DNA from: UBA3766 sp045628965
Lineage (GTDB): Bacteria; Bacillota; Clostridia; Lachnospirales; Lachnospiraceae
Length of the DNA: 64,000 bases
NCBI GenBank assembly: GCA_045628965.1
Contig: JAZQQI010000063.1
Span: 1 to 64,000 of the forward strand
Direction of reading: 5' to 3'
Shown: positions 44,775 to 54,400 of the stretch, in pieces
Layout of the letters: the number at the start of each line of letters is the position of its first letter
Position numbering within the stretch: the stretch's first letter is position 1
Translations under genes and position numbers: made by a program
Notes under the pieces: generated by a model
What the model was told of the DNA's origin: nothing
Database searches by the model: none
The model's input: only the letters and a program-made list of their open reading frames with translations

Positions 44775-45362
44775 TTACCTTCTTACGAATCCCGTTTTTA
44801 TATCGTCATTTTTTAAACGGAACCAAACTCTTCCTTCTATAAAATCTTTTTTGACAAGTCCTATATCATCAAATCTTGAATCCTCGGAGTCGTTTCTGTT
44901 GTCGCCGAGAACAAAATACTCGTCATTTTTTAACGTAACTTCATTTTCAAGAATGCCTGCAAAATCCATACTTTCATATTTGCCTTCATCTTTATGAATA
45001 TATCCGTTAACGTAAAGATGCCCTTTTTCTATATAAATCGTATCCCCGGGCACGGCAACAACCCTTTTGACGTAAAGATGAGATTTTTTATTGCCGTTAG
45101 GATAAAAAGCTATAATATCTCCCGATTTCGGAGAAAAAATAATGTATGACGTTTTGTTTATCAATACTTCCTGTGAATTCGAAAACTCCGGCAACATTCC
45201 GTCTCCGACAACGCTTGTTTTCATTCCGAAAAGCATACAAAGCACAAAAGCCACGAAAGATAAGGCCGCCATCCAAAAAAGCAATGCAAAAGCTCCTTTA
45301 AAATGATACGGCTTTATTTTTTTCTCTTTTTGATAGAATGTCAGTTCATGATTTTTTTTCAT
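44775..45362 (-). CDS. signal peptidase I-like protein with missing catalytic serine
   Basis: 195 residues from the ATG at 45362 (GAGGA upstream). One membrane helix is at about 25-47. The family layout is kept: the Lys box YVKRVVAVPGD (Lys99) and FVLGDNRNDSEDSR. At the nucleophile position the sequence is VVGDGMLPEF, with Gly55 where Ser of GxSMxP is expected, confirmed in the DNA. It may be an inactive paralogue, or use another residue. It follows rplS and precedes rbgA, the place usually held by an active lepB, and a second intact lepB follows two genes later. Confidence 0.85.
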   Translation of the reverse strand: MKKNHELTFYQKEKKIKPYHFKGAFALLFWMAALSFVAFVLCMLFGMKTSVVGDGMLPEFSNSQEVLINKTSYIIFSPKSGDIIAFYPNGNKKSHLYVKRVVAVPGDTIYIEKGHLYVNGYIHKDEGKYESMDFAGILENEVTLKNDEYFVLGDNRNDSEDSRFDDIGLVKKDFIEGRVWFRLKNDDIKTGFVRR

Positions 45363-45415
45363 AATTTCCTCAGCATCCAAAAAGTCAAAAAGAATTATAC
45401 AATAAAAATTGAAAA

Positions 45416-45440
45416 GGGACAAGATTTGGTATCCTGTCCC
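45416..45440 (-). terminator. terminator or attenuating hairpin after rplS
   Basis: GGGACAGGAT / ATCTTGTCCC stem with one mismatch and a five-base loop, followed by TTTTC and a later T5 on the minus strand. It would reduce expression of the genes downstream of rplS. Confidence 0.7.
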
Positions 45441-45452
45441 TCGATAGTTAAA

Positions 45453-45797
45453 TTAGATTCTTTCTTTAACTTTTGCTTTCTTACCTACTCTGTCTCTTAA
45501 GTAGAATAACTTAGCTCTTCTGACTTTACCCTTTCTTACAACTTCAACGTTTGCTACGTTGGGTGAATGAATAGGCCATGTCTTTTCTACGCCGCATCCG
45601 TTCGAAATCTTACGAACTGTAAATGTCTTACGGTTTGAACCACCCTGAATCTTAATTACTGTTCCTTCGAAAATCTGGATTCTTGACTTGTTACCTTCCT
45701 GAATAAGGTTGTGAACCTTAACTGTATCACCAACTTCAAATTCAGGTACAGACTCTTTGAGCTGTGCTTCTTCGATTTCTTTGATAATCTCGTTCAT
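45453..45797 (-). CDS. rplS: 50S ribosomal protein L19
   Basis: 114 residues, full length. Characteristic segments are PEFEVGDTVKVHNLIQEGNKSRIQIFEG and GCGVEKTWPIHSPNVANVEVVRKGKVRRAKLFYLR. It contacts the 30S-50S interface. trmD normally lies directly upstream in Firmicutes but is not here; rplS instead has its own promoter and a leader of about 75 bases. AGGAGA precedes the ATG. Confidence 0.97.
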   Translation of the reverse strand: MNEIIKEIEEAQLKESVPEFEVGDTVKVHNLIQEGNKSRIQIFEGTVIKIQGGSNRKTFTVRKISNGCGVEKTWPIHSPNVANVEVVRKGKVRRAKLFYLRDRVGKKAKVKERI

Positions 45798-45873
45798 ATT
45801 ATATCTCCTTTTGTTTCATCGGATGTTCTTAAGCTTCAGCCCAGCGGACCATCTCTTTACACGCAACTAATAT

Positions 45874-45902
45874 AAATTAACATAATTTGTTTTATTTTGC
45901 AA
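45874..45902 (-). promoter_or_regulatory. candidate promoter and leader of rplS
   Basis: TTGCAA, 17-base spacer and TAATTT on the minus strand. The leader that follows (about 45866-45798) has GATG/CATC and CTTAAG short pairings and a GTCCGCTGGGC block. It could be an autoregulatory L19 leader, but I cannot match a known consensus. Confidence 0.4.
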
Positions 45903-45966
45903 GTACTTTTGTAAAAACAATATTTATGCTATTTATATATCATCGTGAATCAAGCATATTATGTGC

Positions 45967-46230
45967 TTATTCTTCAAGTATAGTAATTTCGAGATAATCG
46001 AAATCTATACTTTCTATAAAAGAATCTTTTGTGAATCTTGTTTTTGAAAGTGATTTGAATTCAGATATGTTCGAATCAAGCCATATTGGTTTTGAAAGAT
46101 CAAACTCATAACATGCTTTTTCAAGTGAATTCATTATTTTATGTGTTCTTGTATCGTTTGAAGAATCCTCTATGGTAATGTCTTTTATGAGACGATTGTC
46201 TTTAATTTCTTTAATCCATAATCTGAACAT
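45967..46230 (-). CDS. conserved small protein of unknown function
   Basis: 87 residues, acidic and soluble: MFRLWIKEIKDNRLIKD start, then an alpha/beta pattern ending DFDYLEITILEE. It resembles short Clostridia proteins of unknown function found near rpsP-rplS; I cannot name a family. It has a clear promoter (46252-46280) and occupies the place where rimM and trmD are usual. There is no ribosome site of consensus strength (CGAGG 9 bases upstream). Confidence 0.65.
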   Translation of the reverse strand: MFRLWIKEIKDNRLIKDITIEDSSNDTRTHKIMNSLEKACYEFDLSKPIWLDSNISEFKSLSKTRFTKDSFIESIDFDYLEITILEE

Positions 46231-46251
46231 ACATAAACCTCGTTCAATAAA

Positions 46252-46280
46252 AGTATATTGATTTTATCATAAATATACAA
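46252..46280 (-). promoter_or_regulatory. sigma-A promoter of the 87-residue protein
   Basis: TTGTAT, 17-base spacer and TATACT on the minus strand. Confidence 0.6.
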
Positions 46281-46286
46281 ATAACA

Positions 46287-46360
46287 AGAAAATCCCCTCT
46301 CATTTTGTTTGTGAGAAGGGGTTTATCTTCATTCTGAAGCGACGATTTAATTCGTCGCTT
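46287..46360 (-). terminator. two tandem hairpins ending the ffh-rpsP-khpA transcript
   Basis: First, AAGCGACGA/TCGTCGCTT (46337-46360) right after the khpA stop. Then CCCCTTCTCA/TGAGAGGGG (46294-46321), followed by ATTTTCTT on the minus strand. The second is the likely terminator; the first may protect the 3' end. Confidence 0.8.
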
Positions 46361-46366
46361 TATAAA

Positions 46367-46594
46367 TTAGTCGATATTAACGTCAACCTGTAAATCGTCT
46401 TTAACGGCTGCAGCTTTAACCACAAGTCGGATTGCCTTTGCAATTCTGCCCTGTTTTCCGATAACTTTACCCATATCGGACTGAGCTACGTGAAGATTTA
46501 CTTCAATATTCTTGCCGTTTGCATTTTCGGTAACAACTACCTCTTCGGGATGATCTACAAGAGACTTAGCGATTGTTTCTACCAATTCTTTCAT
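46367..46594 (-). CDS. khpA: KH-domain RNA-binding protein KhpA (YlqC)
   Basis: 75 residues, a single KH domain with the GxxG loop GKQGR near 43-47 (DMGKVIGKQGRIAKAIR). It binds RNA, usually as a partner of KhpB/Jag, and affects cell-envelope growth and sRNA binding in Gram-positive bacteria. It follows rpsP by 28 bases, the conserved order; the next usual gene, rimM, is missing. Confidence 0.94.
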   Translation of the reverse strand: MKELVETIAKSLVDHPEEVVVTENANGKNIEVNLHVAQSDMGKVIGKQGRIAKAIRLVVKAAAVKDDLQVDVNID

Positions 46595-46622
46595 GCGCTC
46601 ACCTCCCGTGCATCATAATAAA

Positions 46623-46868
46623 TTATTTTTCGATACCGGCAAGTTTGAAAATCTTGGCAACAGTTTCTGTAGGCTGAGCACCGTTATTGAGCCACTTCTT
46701 AGCAGCTTCAGCGTCAACTTTGTATTCAGAAGGCTGCTTATTGGGATCGTATGTACCGATTTCTTCGATGCATCCGCCGTTTCTGGCTGTACGAGAATCT
46801 GAAACAACGATTCTGTAAATAGGATTTCTCTTGTAGCCTCTTCTCTGTAATCTGATCTTAACTGACAT
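46623..46868 (-). CDS. rpsP: 30S ribosomal protein S16
   Basis: 81 residues, full length. It begins MSVKIRLQRRGYKRNPIYRIVVSDSRTARNG, diagnostic for S16, and includes IGTYDPNKQPSEYKVD. It helps nucleate assembly of the 16S 5' domain. It lies 69 bases after ffh in the same direction, within the ylxM-ffh-rpsP-khpA transcript. AGGAGG-like ribosome site (GGAGGT) upstream. Confidence 0.98.
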   Translation of the reverse strand: MSVKIRLQRRGYKRNPIYRIVVSDSRTARNGGCIEEIGTYDPNKQPSEYKVDAEAAKKWLNNGAQPTETVAKIFKLAGIEK

Positions 46869-46937
46869 TTTTAATTACCTCCGTATAATAAAATAAAATT
46901 AATATATATTTCAAAACTCCCGACAGGAAGATATTGA

Positions 46938-48311
46938 CTAAAACGGCATCTTGAATCCGCCGAAACCGCCCAAACCTCCGCGATGTTTCTTTCCGCCGCC
47001 CAAAAGTCCGGGCATCTGCTTCATCATCTTCTGAGTTTGTTCGAACTGCTTCACAAATCTGTTAACCTGAGCAATATCTACTCCGGCTCCTTTAGCAATT
47101 CTGTTCTTTCTTTGAGGATTCAAAAGTTTGGGATTGGCTCGTTCCTTCTTAGTCATCGACAAAACGATAGCTTCTGTTTGTTTAAGCTGTTTCTCATCGA
47201 TGGCACCCTCCAAATCATCTTTGGAAATGCCCATGTTCGGCATAAATCCGAGGAGGGAACCGAGTCCGCCCATTTTATTCATCTGCTGCATGCTCTCAAG
47301 ATAGTCGTTAAAATCAAACTTACCTTTCTTGAGTCTTTGCATCATATCTTTTTCTTTTTGTTCGTCAACCTCGGTACGTTCTTCGGCTATCTTATCGATT
47401 AAAGAAAGCACATCGCCCATTCCGAGAATTCTGTTGGCCATTCTGTCGGGATAAAACTGTTCAAGGTCTGAAAGTTTCTCTCCCATACCTACATAAAGAA
47501 TGGGAACTCCCGTTACTGCTTTAATGGAAAGTGCCGCACCGCCACGTGTATCGCCGTCCATCTTACTTAAAATAAGACCGTCGATACCGATTTTTTCATT
47601 GAATTCCGTTGCAACATTGACGGAATCCTGACCTGTCATGGCATCCACAACAAGAATTGTCCGGTGTACGGAAACAGTATTCTTTATTTCTACTAGCTCG
47701 TTCATCAAATCTTCATCGACATGAAGACGACCGGCCGTATCGAAAATTACAACATTTTCTTTATTCTTTGCGGCATGTTCCAAAGATGCTTTTGCAATTT
47801 CAGAAGGCTTAACGTTATCACCCATTGAAAATACGTCAACGCCCTGTTTCTCACCGTTAACCTCGAGCTGCTTAATAGCAGCGGGTCTATATACGTCCAA
47901 CGCTACGAGAAGCGGTTTCTTACCCTTTTGCATGAACTTTCCGGCAAGTTTTGCTGCGGTAGTTGTTTTACCTGCCCCCTGAAGACCGCAAAGCATAATT
48001 ACGGTTGTTGCCTGACCGGGTTCGAACTTAACCTCTACCGTATCGGAACCGAGTACATTTGTAAGTTCTTCGTTTACAATCTTAATAACAGCCTGTCCCG
48101 GATTAAGACCTTCAAGAACTTCTGTACCAACCGCTCTTTCTTCGACGGATTTGACAAAATTCTTAACAACTTTATAGTTGACATCCGCTTCAAGAAGTGC
48201 AAGCTTGACTTCTTTCATTGCGGCTTTAACGTCATCTTCGGTTAATCTTCCTTTAGAACGAAGATTCTTAAAAACATTCTGAAGTTTATCAGTTAAACTT
48301 TCAAAAGCCAT
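46938..48311 (-). CDS. ffh: signal recognition particle protein Ffh (SRP54)
   Basis: 457 residues. N domain, G domain with GLQGAGKTTTAAKLAGK near 107-123, DTAGRLHVDE and TKMDGDTRGGAALS, then a methionine-rich M domain (about 300-457) with MMQRLKKGKFDFNDYLESMQQMNKMGG. It binds signal peptides and 4.5S RNA and docks on FtsY. Directly downstream of ylxM (start abuts its stop). Confidence 0.98.
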   Translation of the reverse strand: MAFESLTDKLQNVFKNLRSKGRLTEDDVKAAMKEVKLALLEADVNYKVVKNFVKSVEERAVGTEVLEGLNPGQAVIKIVNEELTNVLGSDTVEVKFEPGQATTVIMLCGLQGAGKTTTAAKLAGKFMQKGKKPLLVALDVYRPAAIKQLEVNGEKQGVDVFSMGDNVKPSEIAKASLEHAAKNKENVVIFDTAGRLHVDEDLMNELVEIKNTVSVHRTILVVDAMTGQDSVNVATEFNEKIGIDGLILSKMDGDTRGGAALSIKAVTGVPILYVGMGEKLSDLEQFYPDRMANRILGMGDVLSLIDKIAEERTEVDEQKEKDMMQRLKKGKFDFNDYLESMQQMNKMGGLGSLLGFMPNMGISKDDLEGAIDEKQLKQTEAIVLSMTKKERANPKLLNPQRKNRIAKGAGVDIAQVNRFVKQFEQTQKMMKQMPGLLGGGKKHRGGLGGFGGFKMPF

Positions 48312-48650
48312 TTACATACCCTCTTCAAACTTCCCGATTAAACTTTCGAGATGTCCGATTTCATCTTTTCCGTTTTTTACATTTTCCAAAACGGATTTGA
48401 TTTCATCCAGTTTCTCAAGATTCTTATAATAATTGTCCGCAAAATGAAGTTTATCTTCATAATCCGCAAGAATCTTATCTATTCTTTTCACGATATCGTG
48501 AACGCCCTGTCTTGATATTCCAAGTTCCTCACCGATTTCCGACAAAGAATAATCATTGTTCACAACATCTTCGTATATTTTTTTCTGATGATCCGTAAGC
48601 AGATTTCCATAAAAATCAAACAAAACGGAACGTTCGACAATTTTTTCCAT
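48312..48650 (-). CDS. ylxM: YlxM family DNA-binding protein
   Basis: 112 residues from the ATG at 48650, which has AGAGGCG upstream. Upstream in-frame codons encode hydrophobic sequence unlike the family and overlap the aspS terminator. The helix-turn-helix is YSLSEIGEELGISRQGVHDIVKRIDKIL (about 30-57), like sigma-70 region 4, followed by a helical tail. The gene precedes ffh throughout Firmicutes and is proposed to regulate or support the SRP pathway. Confidence 0.92.
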   Translation of the reverse strand: MEKIVERSVLFDFYGNLLTDHQKKIYEDVVNNDYSLSEIGEELGISRQGVHDIVKRIDKILADYEDKLHFADNYYKNLEKLDEIKSVLENVKNGKDEIGHLESLIGKFEEGM

Positions 48651-48691
48651 AACACGCCTCTTAAACATCAGCTTTATTAATATAGCAAAAA

Positions 48692-48726
48692 GAAAAAAGG
48701 GTGTCAAGTAAAATATCTTGACACCC
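48692..48726 (-). terminator. rho-independent terminator of aspS
   Basis: Perfect 10-bp stem GGGTGTCAAG / CTTGACACCC with an 8-base loop, then T6 on the minus strand. Confidence 0.93.
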
Positions 48727-48738
48727 ATAATTTTTTTA

Positions 48739-50505
48739 TTAATCTTTTTTCTCGGGAAGTTTAATGGCAATATGAACATCGTCAAGTTGCTTCTTAGTAA
48801 CTTCTGAAGGAGCGCTCATCATGATATCCTGTGCATTCTTGTTCATGGGGAACGGAATAATCTCACGGATTGTTTCGTCTCCGGTAAGAAGCATTATCAT
48901 TCTGTCAACTCCGGGTGCAATTCCTGCATGAGGTGGAGCACCGTAGCAAAATGCATTGTACATAGCGGGGAATTTGGCTTTTACATCCTCTTCTCCAAGG
49001 CCTACGATTTCAAATGCCTTAACCATGATTTCGGGGTTATGGTTACGAACGGCACCTGATGAAAGCTCGATTCCGTTGCAAACAAGGTCATACTGATATG
49101 CATTGATTGTCAAAGGATCTTCATTCATAAGTGCATCCATACCGCCTTGAGGCATTGAGAAAGGATTGTGGCAGAATTCGATTTCTCCCGATTCCTCTCC
49201 TATTTCGTACATAGGGAAATCTACAATCCAACAGAATTCATATCTTTCTCTGTCGATGCAGGAATCAATCTTATTGCCGAAAATCTTTCTTATGGCACCG
49301 GCTGTCTTTTGAGCAACGAGCTTCTTTCCCGAACTCAATGCTACGAAGTCACCGGCTTTAAGATTCAAAGCCTTAATAACGGCATCTTTCTTATCCTGAA
49401 GGAACTTGGAAATTCCGCCAACGAATTCTCCGTTTTCGTCAAGTCTGAACCAATACGCTTTGTTTGCTGTTGCAACAAATACTTCGTCACATAATGCATC
49501 TATTGTTTTTCTTGTTTCCTTAAATTCATTAATAACAACTGCTTTTACAACATTACCTGCAAATGCTTCAAAACCGCAATCGGAAATAACATCGGTAACA
49601 TCTTCAACGATAAGGTTGATACGAAGGTCCGGCTTATCGGAGCCGTATTTTTCCATTGCATCGTTGTAAGCAATACGTGTGAAAGGTGCTTTTGAAGCTA
49701 TATTGTATGTTCCGTACTTCTCAAAAATGGGAGGAAGCACATCTTCGATTACAGCAAATACATCTTCCTGTGTGGCAAATGCCATTTCCATATCAAGCTG
49801 ATAGAATTCTCCGGGTGAACGGTCTGCTCTTGCATCCTCGTCTCTGAAGCAGGGAGCAACCTGGAAATATCTGTCAAAACCTGATGTCATAAGAAGTTGC
49901 TTAAATTGTTGCGGTGCCTGAGGAAGTGCATAAAACTTTCCGGGGTGATTTCTTGCGGGAACAAGATAATCTCTGGCGCCTTCAGGGCTTGAGGCAGTAA
50001 GAATGGGTGTTGTGATTTCAAGAAAATCATGAGCCATCATACTTGCACGAAGGTCTGCAACAATTTTTGATCTCATAACAATCTTTGACTTAACTTCAGG
50101 ATTTCTCAAATCAAGATATCTGTATTTAAGTCTTGTATTCTCATCCGCATCCTTTGAATGATTGATTTCAAAGGGAAGCTCGTTGTAAATACATTTGCCG
50201 AGTACCTCTACTCTTTTGGGAACAACTTCGATGTCACCGGTTGCAATCTTCGGGTTCTTGTTGGAACGTTCTCTTACCGTACCTTCTACAAGAATTGTGG
50301 ATTCACAATTGATGCCATGAAAAAGTTCCATCATTTCTTCCGTTTCGGGAACTATCTGCGTAGTACCGTAAAAATCACGAAGAATAACAAATCCGAGATT
50401 CTTGCTGACACGACGGATATTCTCGTACCATCCGACGAGAGTAACCTCTTTACCTACGTCAGACAGACTAAGTTCATTACAATTATGTGTTCTTGACTGT
50501 GTCAT
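48739..50505 (-). CDS. aspS: aspartyl-tRNA synthetase
   Basis: 588 residues, bacterial type. N-terminal OB-fold anticodon domain (about 1-110), class II catalytic core with motif 2 FRDEDARADRSPGEFYQLDMEM, the bacterial GAD insertion (about 280-400), and motif 3 GIAPGVDRMIMLLTGDETIREIIPFP. The anticodon domain ends in KNPKIATGDIEV. Whether it is discriminating or also charges tRNA-Asn cannot be judged from the window. It is inserted between ftsY and ylxM, with its own terminator. Confidence 0.97.
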   Translation of the reverse strand: MTQSRTHNCNELSLSDVGKEVTLVGWYENIRRVSKNLGFVILRDFYGTTQIVPETEEMMELFHGINCESTILVEGTVRERSNKNPKIATGDIEVVPKRVEVLGKCIYNELPFEINHSKDADENTRLKYRYLDLRNPEVKSKIVMRSKIVADLRASMMAHDFLEITTPILTASSPEGARDYLVPARNHPGKFYALPQAPQQFKQLLMTSGFDRYFQVAPCFRDEDARADRSPGEFYQLDMEMAFATQEDVFAVIEDVLPPIFEKYGTYNIASKAPFTRIAYNDAMEKYGSDKPDLRINLIVEDVTDVISDCGFEAFAGNVVKAVVINEFKETRKTIDALCDEVFVATANKAYWFRLDENGEFVGGISKFLQDKKDAVIKALNLKAGDFVALSSGKKLVAQKTAGAIRKIFGNKIDSCIDRERYEFCWIVDFPMYEIGEESGEIEFCHNPFSMPQGGMDALMNEDPLTINAYQYDLVCNGIELSSGAVRNHNPEIMVKAFEIVGLGEEDVKAKFPAMYNAFCYGAPPHAGIAPGVDRMIMLLTGDETIREIIPFPMNKNAQDIMMSAPSEVTKKQLDDVHIAIKLPEKKD

Positions 50506-50562
50506 AATGCCTCCAAAAAATATATTCAGATATTCAATATAAAAAATATTGGATAAATGTGC

Positions 50563-51486
50563 TTAATCAAAAATTGCGCTTACGAAATCCTTGGGATTAA
50601 ATTTCTGCAAATCGGAAATTCCTTCTCCGACTCCGATATATTTAACGGGAATGCCAAGTTCGTTCTGGATTGCAAGGGCAATTCCGCCCTTTGCGGTACC
50701 GTCCATCTTTGTAAGAATTATACCGGTAATATCGCAAACTTCTTTAAAATCTTTCGCCTGATTCATGGCGTTTTGTCCCGTGGATGCGTCAAGTACAAGG
50801 AAATTCTCTCTATGAGCGTTCGGAAACTCTCTGTCGATTACCCTGTTCATCTTTTTGAGTTCTTCCATAAGGTTCTTTTTATTATGAAGTCTTCCGGCTG
50901 TATCGCAAAGAAGAATGTCCACATCCTTAGCCTTTGCGGATTGAAGTGCATCATATATAACACTTGCGGGGTCTGCTCCCTCTCCAGCGCCAATCATGGG
51001 TACATTGACTCTCTTGGCCCAGGCATCAAGCTGTTCCGTAGCTGCTGCTCTGAAAGTATCGGCTGCGGCAATAAGGACTTTTTTTCCGTCTTCCTTGAAA
51101 TTTGAAGCCAATTTTCCGATAGTCGTTGTCTTACCGACACCGTTAACGCCAATAACAAATATTATAGACTGTTCTTTTTCAAAATCATATCCGTCTTCGG
51201 AAACTTCAAGTTTCTTTGCAAGCGATTCTATAAGGTAATTTCTGCAATCTTCAGGATTCTTAATATGTTCCACTTTGACGGTCAGTTTTAATTCTTCGAT
51301 AATCTCTTCGGTTGTATAAACACCGATGTCTGCCATCACAAGAACTTCTTCAAGTTCATCCCAAAAATCATCGTCTATTTCAGAAAATCCGTGAAAAACA
51401 CTGTCGATTCCGTCAAGAAGGTTAATTCTTGTTTTATTGAGTCCGTTTTTTAATTTAGCAAAAATAGATACTTTTTCTTTATCCAT
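50563..51486 (-). CDS. ftsY: signal recognition particle receptor FtsY
   Basis: 307 residues, NG domain with only a short N-terminal acidic extension, as usual in Firmicutes. GTPase motifs are GVNGVGKTTTIGKLA (about 113-127), DTAGRLHNK and TKMDGTAKGG; the end is VGEGISDLQKFNPKDFVSAIF. It receives SRP-ribosome complexes at the membrane. It starts 2 bases after smc stops, so rnc-smc-ftsY is one operon. Confidence 0.98.
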   Translation of the reverse strand: MDKEKVSIFAKLKNGLNKTRINLLDGIDSVFHGFSEIDDDFWDELEEVLVMADIGVYTTEEIIEELKLTVKVEHIKNPEDCRNYLIESLAKKLEVSEDGYDFEKEQSIIFVIGVNGVGKTTTIGKLASNFKEDGKKVLIAAADTFRAAATEQLDAWAKRVNVPMIGAGEGADPASVIYDALQSAKAKDVDILLCDTAGRLHNKKNLMEELKKMNRVIDREFPNAHRENFLVLDASTGQNAMNQAKDFKEVCDITGIILTKMDGTAKGGIALAIQNELGIPVKYIGVGEGISDLQKFNPKDFVSAIFD

Positions 51487-51488
51487 AA

Positions 51489-54400
51489 TTATTTCTTCTT
51501 TAATTTTTTCTCTTCTTTTTCAAGTTCCTTATCGATTAAATCAACCGAAACCAAAGCTGAAACACCCTTTTCCTGCATAGTGATACCGTAAAGGCTGTCT
51601 GCTTTATTCATCGTTCCCCTTCTGTGAGTGATAACGATAAACTGTGTGTTCTTTGTCATCTTCAAAAGATATTTGGCAAAACGGTCGACATTGGATTCGT
51701 CGAGGGCAGCCTCTATTTCATCAAGGAGACAGAAAGGCGAAGGCTTAAGGTTTTGAATAGCAAAAAGAAGGGAAATTGCCGTAAGTGCCTTCTCACCGCC
51801 CGAGAGTTGCATCATGTTCTGAAGTTTCTTTCCGGGTGGCTGAGCTATAATCTTAATGCCTGCCTCAAGTATGTCTTCTTCATCAAGAAGTTCGAGTGTT
51901 GCTTTGCCGCCGCCGAAAAGTTCCTTAAAAACTTTATCGAATTCATCGGAAATCTGACCGAATTTTTCGGCGAACTGCTTTCTCATCGACACATCGAGTT
52001 CATCTATAATTTTAACAAGTTCTTTTTCAGCATCCTGCAAATCCTTGTGCTGGCCGGAAAGGAAGAAATGACGTGTAAATACTTCCTTATATTCTTCGAT
52101 GGCGTTAACGTTAACGTCGCCGAGTTTTTTGATTTCGTCCTTAACGGCTGCAACGCGCTTTTTCATCTTGGGAAGATCCGTTAACTCTTCATCTTTGTAA
52201 TTCTTTGCATCCGAAAGCGTAATTTCATATTCCTGCCAAATATACGACGAGAATCCTGCAAGATTTTCCTCCTGCTTTTCCCTCAAATTCTTAAGTCTGA
52301 AAAGTTCTTTGTCACAATCGGCAATCTTCTTTGTAATCTGTTCTCTTTCGTCAAAATAAGATTTTTGCTTCGTAGAAAGTTCTTCCTTCTTTTCAAGGTC
52401 TTCCTTTAACTTCTTCTCTGCTTCGCTTTGAGAAGTAAAACTTGCTTCAATCGTTTTCTTGATTTCAGCCAAATCATTCTTCTTTTGTTCTATCTCTTCA
52501 TCAGAAAGATTCCTTGAAGAAAGAAGTTCTTCTTTATCTTTAACGATTCTTTCGGCTTCGGCATTAAGTCTTGAAAGGTTGGCCTGCTCGAACTCCTGCT
52601 TCTGATAAAGTTTCTCCATTACAAGATGGATATCGGAAACTATTTGAAGTTTTTCGGTTTCTTCGTTTCTCAAAGAAACAAGTTCCTTTTGCTTTTCTTC
52701 GATAAGTTTCTTTTCATTTTCTTCATTCTTTATAAGTTCATTAAAAGAATCTTCTTTATTCTTCTTTTGAGTTTCAAGCGACTCCAAATCAAGTTTCAAA
52801 ACGGATACTTCTTCTCTCAAAGCGTCAAAATCAGAAAGCGTCGTTCCCATTTTTTCTTTCGCGTTATCGCAATTGATTCTTGCAGAATTTTGTCTCAAAT
52901 AAGCATTTTGAATATCATCTTTAATCTTTATCACAGAAGCTCTGACTTCATTTCTTTGATTCTTTGCTTCCTCTATTTGGAAAAGTACATCGTCGGCTTT
53001 TTTCGAAAGTTCCTTAACCTTCTTTTCAAGTTCATCGATTTCTCTTCTTCTTCCGAGAAGATTTGAGTTATTCTTAAATTTACCGCCGCTTATGGCACCG
53101 CCCGGCACAAGAAGTTCGCCGTCAAGCGTTACCATTCTGATACCGTATTCAAACTTTCTTGCAATCTTTAAAGCATTGTCAACCGTGTCAACCACAAGAA
53201 TCCTTCCAAGAAGGGACTTGGCAACAATTCTGTACTTGTCATCGCAGTCAACAAGTTCGTCAGCAAGTCCGATAACACCTTTTTCTTTCAAAGATTCGGG
53301 CTGTTTGAATTCCTGTGATTCCGTTATGGCATCAAGAGGAAGGAATGTGGCACGACCGCTTCTTTCTTCCTTTAAAAGTCTGATTAACTTTTTGGCTGTT
53401 TCTTCATCTTCTGTAACAATATTTTGAATATTACCGCCGAGAGCAACTTCGATAGCCGTCTCGTATTCGGATTTAACCTTCAAAATATCGGCAACAACGC
53501 CGTGAATCTTTTTGTCGGATGACTTATTATCCATAACGCACTTAATAGCAGGATTAAAACCGTCATATCTTTCAAAAAGATTGGTCACGGTATCAAGTTT
53601 GGACTTTTCCTTATGATACTGTTGTTGAATTTCTCTGTAATCATCATCAAGTTTTGACAAAACATCATGAAATGAAGAGGCTTTTTTCTCAGTCTCTTTC
53701 AATTCTTCATTGAGTTTGGTTATCTCTTTTGTAATCTTCTCAAACTCATCTTCCAAAGCCTTTACAGCCTGGTTCTGCTTCTGCTCTACGGATTTTGCCT
53801 GCAAAAGTTTGGCGTTGGCTTCAGAAAGTCTTATGTTCTTTTGCGAAACACTCGTCTCGATACTCGAAATTTCAGCCTTAACAGTCGCTCTTTCATTAAG
53901 AATTTCGATAATATAACTGTTACCTTTTTCAATCGTAAAAGAAGCTGTCTCTATCCGGCCCTGTACTGCGTCAAGATCTGCTTTTGCAGCCTCTTCGGAC
54001 AAACATTTATCGTTAATCTCATCGTCAATCTGCTTCTTCAAATCCAAAACCTTGCCAATTTCAAGATTCTTGGCTTCATAAGCTTCATCAAGATTTGAAA
54101 CTCTCAAATTTATATGTTCGATTTGATCCGTTGCAGAAGAAATCTTTTCATTTATGACTTTAATTTCACCTTCAAGCTTTTCTCTCAAAACATCGGAATT
54201 CGAAAGAAGATTCTTGTTTTCGTCAATTTCTTCTTCAAGATGCCTGATTATGTTTTCAACTTCCTCATAATCTCTCTTCATCTTCTCGCCGGAAAGTGTA
54301 GCCTCGTCAAAATCTCTTTGTGCTATTTTTTCTTTTTCCGAAAGATCCTTGATCTTTTTATCTATTTCCTGAGAATCGAGAAGGAATACGTTAATATCGA

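Noticed and set aside
48651..48785. Longer N terminus for ylxM (45 extra codons)
   Set aside because: The extra part overlaps the aspS terminator, is hydrophobic and unlike the family, and a good ribosome site precedes the inner ATG.
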